Assembly: GCA_011050525.1 (NCBI GenBank) | Contig: DRFO01000039.1 | Location: 1-64,000, forward strand | Length of the DNA stretch: 64,000 nt | Reading direction: 5' to 3' | Origin: Halopseudomonas xinjiangensis | Lineage (GTDB): Bacteria > Pseudomonadota > Gammaproteobacteria > Pseudomonadales > Pseudomonadaceae | In this document: positions 57,712 to 64,000 of the stretch, in pieces | How the letters are laid out: each line of letters begins with the position of its first letter | Numbering within the stretch: the first letter of the stretch is position 1 | Notes under the pieces: generated by a model | Database searches by the model: none | Told to the model about the DNA's origin: nothing | Seen by the model: only the letters and a program-made list of their open reading frames with translations | Program-made: the position numbers and the translations under genes

Positions 57712-58677
57712 TTGCGCGACACTTTACCGCTACTCAACCAGCTCGACTTCCCTGCCATCCATCGCGGCGAGCTCGAGGTATTGCAGGTCAATCTCACGTA
57801 CCTGTGCAATCAACGTTGCCTGCACTGCCATGTCAACGCAGGGCCGACCCGTACCGAGGCCATGTCTGATGAGATGATCCAGGTGCTGTATGCGGTGATC
57901 GATGCCCACTCGGTGGGGACTCTGGATCTGACCGGTGGCGCGCCGGAAATGCACCCACGCTTCCGTGAAATCGTGACGCACGCCCGGAGTGAAGGGCTGG
58001 ATGTGATAGACCGCTGTAATCTGACCATCCTTTCCGAGCCAGGTTACGAAGGCACCGCTGAGTTTCTGGCCGACCAGCAGGTCACAGTCTCTGCCTCCCT
58101 GCCCTGCTATTCGCGCGACAACGTCGACAAACAGCGTGGTGACGGCGTGTTCGAGCGCAGTATTACTGGCCTGCAAGAACTCAATCAGCTGGGTTACGGT
58201 CAGCCCGGCAGCGGCCTGGTGTTGAATCTCGTCTACAATCCCCAGGGAGCCAGCCTCCCACCACCGCAGGCCGCATTGGAGAACGATTACAAGGAGCACT
58301 TGTTTGAAGATTTCGGCATTGTGTTCAACCAGTTGCATACCATCACCAATCAGCCTATCGCGCGCTTTGGCAGTACGCTGGTAAGCAAGGGGCAGTTCAA
58401 TGGCTATATGCAGCTGTTGCGCGACAATTTCAGCGAAGCGAACCTGCCCGGACTGATGTGCCGTTCGCAGGTGAGCGTCGATTGGCAGGGCTATCTGTAC
58501 GACTGCGATTTCAACCAGATGCTGGACTTGCCCATGCCGCTAGTCGCGCGCGAGCGTAGCCACTTGAGGGATTTACTGGGCAGCGCTTTGGCGGGCCGCC
58601 GGATAGCCACCCGCGACCACTGCTTCGCCTGCACTGCCGGACAGGGTTCCAGTTGTGGCGGTGCGCTGGAACATTAA
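57712..58677 (+). CDS. arsS: Arsenosugar biosynthesis radical SAM protein ArsS-like (TTG start)
   Basis: Radical SAM motif CNQRCLHCHV; LDLTGGAPEMHP; RCNLTIL; C-terminal CFACTAGQGSSCGG. Confidence 0.9.
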   Translation: MRDTLPLLNQLDFPAIHRGELEVLQVNLTYLCNQRCLHCHVNAGPTRTEAMSDEMIQVLYAVIDAHSVGTLDLTGGAPEMHPRFREIVTHARSEGLDVIDRCNLTILSEPGYEGTAEFLADQQVTVSASLPCYSRDNVDKQRGDGVFERSITGLQELNQLGYGQPGSGLVLNLVYNPQGASLPPPQAALENDYKEHLFEDFGIVFNQLHTITNQPIARFGSTLVSKGQFNGYMQLLRDNFSEANLPGLMCRSQVSVDWQGYLYDCDFNQMLDLPMPLVARERSHLRDLLGSALAGRRIATRDHCFACTAGQGSSCGGALEH

Positions 58678-58701
58678 AAGGTCATTTAACAAGGAAGCAA
58701 C

Positions 58702-60084
58702 ATGGCACTGTCGGGATTGGTTGGCGTGTTTTTCTGGGGATTCCTGTTGGCGTATGGCGCGCTGATGTTCTGGCTTTCCCCGCGCAGTGTGACCCTGGGC
58801 GGCTTCTTCAACGGCGAAGACAGCCTGGGACGCAAGGCCTCCCCTTTCCTCCTCACCACTAGCATTTTCATCAGCTGGATATTTGCCAAATCGGTTACCA
58901 ATGCGGCCAATCTCGGTGCCGAGTTCGGCCTGATCGGCGGGCTGGCCTACGCAACCTACTGGCTTTCCATACCCTTGTGTGGCTTTGTCATCTATCGGTT
59001 GCGCCGCCGGTTCGGCGCCACCAGTCTGGTCAGCTTTCTGACATCCAATTACGGACGGGCCGCCGCGCTGGCCTTTTCCGCCGCGATTCTGATACGCCTG
59101 TTCAATGAAGTCTGGAGCAATACCGCTGTGGTCGGCGGATATTACGGCGATACCGGCAGCCTTCAGTTCATCGGTTCGGCGCTGCTGTTTACCGCCGTTA
59201 CGCTGGCCTACAGCCTGCGCGGCGGCCTGCGCAGTTCCATCCTGACCGATGCGGCCCAGGCCGCCATTTTCGTCGTTGCGCTGATCTGGGTACTTGGGTT
59301 GGTGCTGCCCCAACACTCGGCCGCCGAGCTTACGAGCACCAGTAGCTGGGCCATGAACGCCGGTGTAGACCTGCTGTTGGTTGCCTGCCTGCAATTGGTC
59401 AGCTATCCCTTTCATGATCCGGTGCTGACCGACCGCGGCTTCATCAGCGAGGAACGCAGCATGCTGCGCGCCTTCATCCTGGCAGGGGTGCTCGGCTTTA
59501 TTGCCATTCTAGCGTTCAGCCTGATCGGGGTGCATGCCGATCTGGTAGGCATTGGCGCGTCGGGCAACGTGCCCGCCGCATTGGCCAAGACGCTGGGGAT
59601 CGGCGCCCTGCTGGTGATGACCGTAGTGATGATTTCCGCTGCTGGCTCGACCCTGGATTCTACTTTTTCCAGCCTGGCACGCCTGGCCGGCAAGGAGCTG
59701 CCAGCCCTTGCCGGACGCGACCTGGGCAGCAAAGCCATCGGTATAGGCATGGCGACCATGGTGCTCTTCGCCCTGTTCGGCAATCTGCCGATGCTGGCAG
59801 GCACTGACATCCTCAAGGCCACCACGATCAGCGGCACCATGGTGATTGGCATGGCGCCGGTTTTCATTCTGCATGGGCTGGTCCGGCCCACCGCGTTGGG
59901 TTTTCATCTGAGCTTCTGGACCGGTCTGCTACTGGGCATTGCATTGATCTTCGACTGGATTCCAGCTGCCTGGGCCATCGGTGATGGCAAATATGCGCTG
60001 CTGCTCGGGACCAATCTTTACGGGCTGCTGTTATGCACAGCGGGCTACCTGGCGCCCGGCTTGCTCAGGAGCAGCCGCGAATGA
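58702..60084 (+). CDS. Sodium:solute symporter-like transporter
   Basis: About 13 hydrophobic segments; FFNGEDSLGRKASPFLLTTSIFISWIFAKSVTNAANLG; AAGSTLDSTFSSLARLAGKEL. Confidence 0.82.
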   Translation: MALSGLVGVFFWGFLLAYGALMFWLSPRSVTLGGFFNGEDSLGRKASPFLLTTSIFISWIFAKSVTNAANLGAEFGLIGGLAYATYWLSIPLCGFVIYRLRRRFGATSLVSFLTSNYGRAAALAFSAAILIRLFNEVWSNTAVVGGYYGDTGSLQFIGSALLFTAVTLAYSLRGGLRSSILTDAAQAAIFVVALIWVLGLVLPQHSAAELTSTSSWAMNAGVDLLLVACLQLVSYPFHDPVLTDRGFISEERSMLRAFILAGVLGFIAILAFSLIGVHADLVGIGASGNVPAALAKTLGIGALLVMTVVMISAAGSTLDSTFSSLARLAGKELPALAGRDLGSKAIGIGMATMVLFALFGNLPMLAGTDILKATTISGTMVIGMAPVFILHGLVRPTALGFHLSFWTGLLLGIALIFDWIPAAWAIGDGKYALLLGTNLYGLLLCTAGYLAPGLLRSSRE

Positions 60085-61040
60085 GGGCCGGCCGCGATTG
60101 TCCGCTGGACTACCGGTTGCCTGAAGACAGCTTTCTCGGCGAGCCGTTATTCGACTGCGAGGCGCTCTACGTGGTGGGTGGCCTGTATGGCAACCGCCAG
60201 GCCCTGGGGGCGCTGGAAAAGCGTTTGGCGGCCGAGCCAGGTGCCAAGGCTGTATTCAACGGCGATGCCCATTGGTTCGATCGTAGCCCTGAAGTGTTTG
60301 CCGATATCGAAAAGCGTCTATCAGCACACCTGGTGTTGCGCGGCAATGTGGAAACCGAGCTGGGCCGTGCCGACGCGAGTGCAGGTTGCGGCTGCGGCTA
60401 TCCTGATGAGGTTGACGAACAGACCGTTGAGTGGTCAAACAGTATTCATGCTCAGTTGCTGAAAACAGTCCACGGGCTGGAGGGGATGGCGGCCAGTCTG
60501 GCGGCTCGCCCTCCCACCGCGTTGGTCAGTGTAGGCGGCAAGCACATCGCGATTACCCATGGCGACGAGCAGTCGCTGGCCGGTTGGGGTTGTGCACGAA
60601 CGGCCCTGGCCCAAGCATCCCGGCAGCAGGCGCTGGCGCAGTGGTGCGCCACACGCGACATTGCCGTGCTGGCAACCAGTCACACCTGCGCGCCGGCAGC
60701 GCTGGCGCTGGATCGCTGCGCCGTCATCAACAATGGCGCAGCGGGCATGCCCAACTTCGACAACGGCCGTTATGGATTAGTCAGTCGCATCGCGCTGAAA
60801 CCGCATCCCGCCGCGTTGTATCGGGCCAAGCTGGCGGGGTTGATCATCGAAGCGCTCCCCCTGGGCTATGATCATCAGGCGTTCGTGCAGGAGTTCGACC
60901 GGCAGTGGCCCGCCGATTCCCCCGCTGCCTTGTCCTACCGCCCTCGCCTGCTTGATGGCACGCTCCACTCGCCCCATTCCGCTCTGCTGGCCGGTTTCAG
61001 CCTGAGCCAAACCTTGTGTGCCCTGGAGGGCATTGATTAA
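60081..61040 (+). CDS. Metallophosphoesterase-like protein with degenerate motifs
   Basis: ATGA overlap with the symporter; LYVVGGLYGNRQAL, VFNGDAHWFDRSPE, VLRGNVETELG, ITHGDEQSLAGWG, LATSHTCAPAAL in calcineurin-like order. Confidence 0.65.
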   Translation: MRAGRDCPLDYRLPEDSFLGEPLFDCEALYVVGGLYGNRQALGALEKRLAAEPGAKAVFNGDAHWFDRSPEVFADIEKRLSAHLVLRGNVETELGRADASAGCGCGYPDEVDEQTVEWSNSIHAQLLKTVHGLEGMAASLAARPPTALVSVGGKHIAITHGDEQSLAGWGCARTALAQASRQQALAQWCATRDIAVLATSHTCAPAALALDRCAVINNGAAGMPNFDNGRYGLVSRIALKPHPAALYRAKLAGLIIEALPLGYDHQAFVQEFDRQWPADSPAALSYRPRLLDGTLHSPHSALLAGFSLSQTLCALEGID

Positions 61041-63181
61041 TGAAATCCGCAAAGCTGGCAGTTGTGCTGGTCATCGCAGCACTGGTGGTCGCATTTTTTG
61101 TTTTCGATCTGAACCAGTACCTCAATCTTGAGGCGCTTAAAGCGCAGCAGACCGCACTTGAGGCCCAGGTGAGTGCGCAACCGCTATTTGCCGCAGCGGT
61201 GTTTTTCGCGGCTTACGTGGTCGCCACCGCGTTGTCATTGCCGGGCGCTGCGTTACTGACGCTGATAGGCGGCGCCCTGTTCGGGCTGGGCTGGGGCCTG
61301 CTGCTGGTGTCCTTTGCCTCAACGCTCGGCGCTACCCTCGCCATGTTGATCAGTCGCTTTTTGCTACGTGACTGGGTCATGCGCCGATTCGGACGGCGCT
61401 TCAAGGCCATCAACAGGGGTGTCGAACGGGAAGGTGCCTTTTACCTCTTCGCCCTGCGCCTGGTGCCGATTTTTCCGTTCTTCCTGATTAATCTGGCAAT
61501 GGGTTTGACGCGCCTGCCGGCGCGTACTTTCTGGTGGGTAAGCCAGCTTGGCATGTTGCCCGGCACGCTGGTCTACGTGAACGCGGGGCGTGAACTCGGG
61601 CAGCTCGACTCGCTCGGAGGCATCCTCTCCCCCGGCTTGATAGGCGCTTTCGTGCTGCTGGGCGTGTTTCCGCTGATCGCCCGCAAGTTGCTCGATCTGA
61701 TCAAGGCCCGCCGGGTGTATCAAGGCTGGCAAAAACCAAAGCAGTTCGAGCGCAACCTGGTGGTGATTGGCGCCGGTAGCGGCGGACTTGTGAGTGCTTA
61801 TATCGCTGCAGCGGTTAAGGCCGATGTTACTTTGATCGAAAAACATGCAATGGGCGGGGATTGCCTGAATACCGGCTGCGTGCCGTCCAAGGCGCTGATC
61901 CGTTCGGCCAGGCTGGCGGCGGACATGCACAGAGCCCACCATCTTGGCTATACCAGTGCCAGCGCTACGGTCGATTTCGCCCTGGTCATGGAGCGGATAC
62001 AGCGGGTGATCCGGGACATCGAACCACACGACTCGATCGAGCGTTACAACAGCCTGGGTGTTCAGGTCATCAAGGGCGAGGCGCGAATCAGCTCGCCCTG
62101 GACGGTTGAGGTCAACGGCACCACGCTGACTACCCGTAACATCATTATTGCAGCAGGCGGCAGCCCGAAAATGCCGCCTATTCCGGGGCTGGACGAGATG
62201 AACGCCTTCACCTCGGAGACCATCTGGAGCCTGCGTCAGCAACCGAGGCGACTGCTGGTGCTGGGCGGCGGACCGATTGGCTGCGAACTGGCCCAGGCTT
62301 TCCAGCGACTGGGCTGCAAGGTAACGGTCGTGCAACGCGGCGAACGCCTGCTGCCCCATGAAGACCCGGACGCCAGCGCGCTGGTGGCTACCGCGCTCGA
62401 GCGCGACGGCGTTCAGTTGTTGCTCAAGCATGACGCCGAGCGGTTCGAGACGGTTGATGGCCAGCAGCAGTTGATCGCTCGACGCACTATCGATGATGAG
62501 ACCACCACGGTTCCCTTCGACGCGGTGATGGTCGCGGTGGGTCGGGCAGCCAATACCAAAGGCTATGGCGTGGAAGAGTTGGGCCTGGTCCTGCGAGAAA
62601 GCGGCACCCTCGAGACCGATGAATTTCTTGCCACCCGCTTTCCGAACATCTATGCCGTGGGCGATGTAACCGGCCCGTTCCAGCTAACCCACGCAGCGGC
62701 TCATCAGGCATGGTACGCGGCGGTGAACGCTTTGTTCGGCACCTTCAAGCGCTTCAAGGCCGACTACCGCGTGATGCCGCACTGCACCTTTACCGACCCC
62801 GAAGTAGCCCGCGTCGGTTTGTCGGAAAGCGAAGCCAAAGCCGCTGACACCCCGTTTGAGGTCACCCGCTACGCATTGGAAGACCTGGACCGGGCGATTG
62901 CCGAAGAAGCTGCAGAAGGTTATGTGAAGGTGCTTACGGAACCTAACCGCGATCGGATACTCGGAGTGACTATCGTCGGCCAGCATGCTGGCGAGCTCAT
63001 TGCAGAATATGTGCTAGCAATGAAACATAATCTAGGATTGAACAAGATTCTTGGTACGGTGCATACTTACCCGACCATGGCAGAAGCGAACAAATATGCA
63101 GCCGGGGAATGGAAAAAAGCTCACGCGCCACAAGGATTGTTGAAGTGGGTAGCCAAATATCACCATTGGAAACGGGGTTGA
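61040..63181 (+). CDS. Bifunctional TVP38/TMEM64 (DedA-like) membrane domain fused to FAD-dependent pyridine nucleotide-disulfide oxidoreductase
   Basis: N-terminal polytopic FLLRDWVMRRFGRRFKAINRGVEREGAFYLFALRLVPIFPFFLINLAMG; C-terminal VVIGAGSGGLVSAYIAA, GGDCLNTGCVPSKAL, VGDVTG, MHNLGLNKILGTVHTYPTMAE. Confidence 0.93.
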   Translation: MKSAKLAVVLVIAALVVAFFVFDLNQYLNLEALKAQQTALEAQVSAQPLFAAAVFFAAYVVATALSLPGAALLTLIGGALFGLGWGLLLVSFASTLGATLAMLISRFLLRDWVMRRFGRRFKAINRGVEREGAFYLFALRLVPIFPFFLINLAMGLTRLPARTFWWVSQLGMLPGTLVYVNAGRELGQLDSLGGILSPGLIGAFVLLGVFPLIARKLLDLIKARRVYQGWQKPKQFERNLVVIGAGSGGLVSAYIAAAVKADVTLIEKHAMGGDCLNTGCVPSKALIRSARLAADMHRAHHLGYTSASATVDFALVMERIQRVIRDIEPHDSIERYNSLGVQVIKGEARISSPWTVEVNGTTLTTRNIIIAAGGSPKMPPIPGLDEMNAFTSETIWSLRQQPRRLLVLGGGPIGCELAQAFQRLGCKVTVVQRGERLLPHEDPDASALVATALERDGVQLLLKHDAERFETVDGQQQLIARRTIDDETTTVPFDAVMVAVGRAANTKGYGVEELGLVLRESGTLETDEFLATRFPNIYAVGDVTGPFQLTHAAAHQAWYAAVNALFGTFKRFKADYRVMPHCTFTDPEVARVGLSESEAKAADTPFEVTRYALEDLDRAIAEEAAEGYVKVLTEPNRDRILGVTIVGQHAGELIAEYVLAMKHNLGLNKILGTVHTYPTMAEANKYAAGEWKKAHAPQGLLKWVAKYHHWKRG

Positions 63182-63861
63182 AGCTTTCGGTAGTCATTCC
63201 GACTCTGAATGAAGCCGCTGTACTCGGCGAAACCCTTGCTGCTTTGCAAGCATGCCGCGACCGGATCGAGATAATCGTGGTGGATGGCGGAAGCCTTGAT
63301 GACACCCTGCTGGTCGCCAGGGGGCTGGCTGACCGGATCATTACCAATGAACCGGGGCGGGCCAGACAGATGAACGCTGGCGCATCACTGGCAACCGGCA
63401 AGACGCTGCTCTTTCTGCATGCGGACACCCTGTTGCCAAAGGATTTCCACCAGTTGATCGGCAACGCGCTAAGCCAGACCGGTAGCCTGTGGGGGCGGTT
63501 CGATATCCAGTTCAGCCCTTCCACGCCTACGCTCAACCTCATAGCCTGGATGATCAACAAACGCTCGCGTCTGACGCGCATCTGCACCGGCGATCAGGCC
63601 ATATTCGTGCGCAGCTCGATCTTCCGTGACTTTGGACGGTTTACCGAGATCCCGTTGATGGAAGATATCGAACTGACCAGCCGGTTGCGCTACCTCACTC
63701 CCCCCGCCTGTATCGAAACCAGGGCTGTAACATCCAGCCGGCGCTGGATCGAAAAGGGCACGTTGCGCACCGTGATGCTGATGTGGCGGTTGCGATTGCT
63801 CTACTGGCTTGGCGTTCCCGCTGAGCGCCTGGCCAACCTGTATTACCCCAATCGCCGATGA
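63178..63861 (+). CDS. TIGR04283-type arsenosugar-associated glycosyltransferase (GT2); start uncertain
   Basis: LKLSVVIPTLNEAAVLGETLAALQACRDRIEIIVVDGGSLDDT; GRARQMNAGASLATGKTLLFLHADTLLP. TTG at 63178 overlaps the preceding stop; the longer ORF starts at 63109. Confidence 0.88.
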   Translation: MKLSVVIPTLNEAAVLGETLAALQACRDRIEIIVVDGGSLDDTLLVARGLADRIITNEPGRARQMNAGASLATGKTLLFLHADTLLPKDFHQLIGNALSQTGSLWGRFDIQFSPSTPTLNLIAWMINKRSRLTRICTGDQAIFVRSSIFRDFGRFTEIPLMEDIELTSRLRYLTPPACIETRAVTSSRRWIEKGTLRTVMLMWRLRLLYWLGVPAERLANLYYPNRR

Positions 63862-64000
63862 CGACCGCCGTCAATAACGCCTTGCCGCTTCTTATATTTG
63901 CCAAGGCTCCAGAACCAGGCACAGTCAAGACTCGGCTGATCCCGACCCTGGGTGAACAGGGAGCTTGTGAGCTCTATACACGCCTGCTCAACCATACGTT
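63858..64000 (+). CDS. TIGR04282-type (DUF2064) arsenosugar-associated transferase, 3' truncated by window edge
   Basis: Manual translation MTTAVNNALPLLIFAKAPEPGTVKTRLIPTLGEQGACELYTRLLNHT; ATGA overlap with the previous gene. Confidence 0.85.
   Translation, partial: MTTAVNNALPLLIFAKAPEPGTVKTRLIPTLGEQGACELYTRLLNHT

Noticed and set aside
1-64000. tRNA, rRNA or IS/transposase genes
   Set aside because: None recognised by eye on either strand; this cannot exclude divergent small RNAs without covariance searches.

Overview
Chromosomal window from a Pseudomonas/Halopseudomonas-like gammaproteobacterium. This taxonomic reading is inference from gene content and codon style. Left to right:
(1) The 3' half of a type VI secretion cluster: a VgrG tail fused to a Tle1/DUF2235 lipase-like effector, a candidate DUF2931 lipoprotein immunity gene, then tagH(FHA)-tssJ-tssK-tssL-tssM-PP2C phosphatase-Ser/Thr kinase, in HSI-II-like order.
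(2) A housekeeping stretch: SMP-30-like beta-propeller, acnA and glmS, separated by dense palindromic intergenic repeats.
(3) A complete O-antigen/exopolysaccharide locus on the minus strand: rfaH - ops site - wzz - wzx - FrhB-like - pyruvyl transferase - GT2 - wzy - epimerase - GT4 - epimerase - WecA/WbpL-like - galU - ugd-like - pgi - cpsG - wbpM. Accessory genes beta-CASP MBL nuclease, wzb, vanZ-like, DEAD helicase and galE follow.
(4) A tandemly duplicated DUF1329/DUF1302/AraC cassette with a hairpin array between the two copies.
(5) An ArsS/TIGR04283/TIGR04282 arsenosugar-type cluster running off the right edge.
The strongest second-look items are: a perfect canonical ops element between a locus-linked rfaH and wzz; a UDP-sugar dehydrogenase homologue in which both the Gly-rich NAD motif and the catalytic Cys motif are altered; a four-copy ~120-bp array with long inverted arms at a convergent gene junction; about 21 copies of a GTCATTCCCGCGAAGGCGGGAATCC-type palindrome bracketing the polysaccharide locus; 9-nt homopolymers inside three O-antigen genes; and a metallophosphoesterase-like protein with degenerate metal motifs in the arsenosugar cluster. 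No searches or alignments were run; all family calls come from motif recognition by eye.
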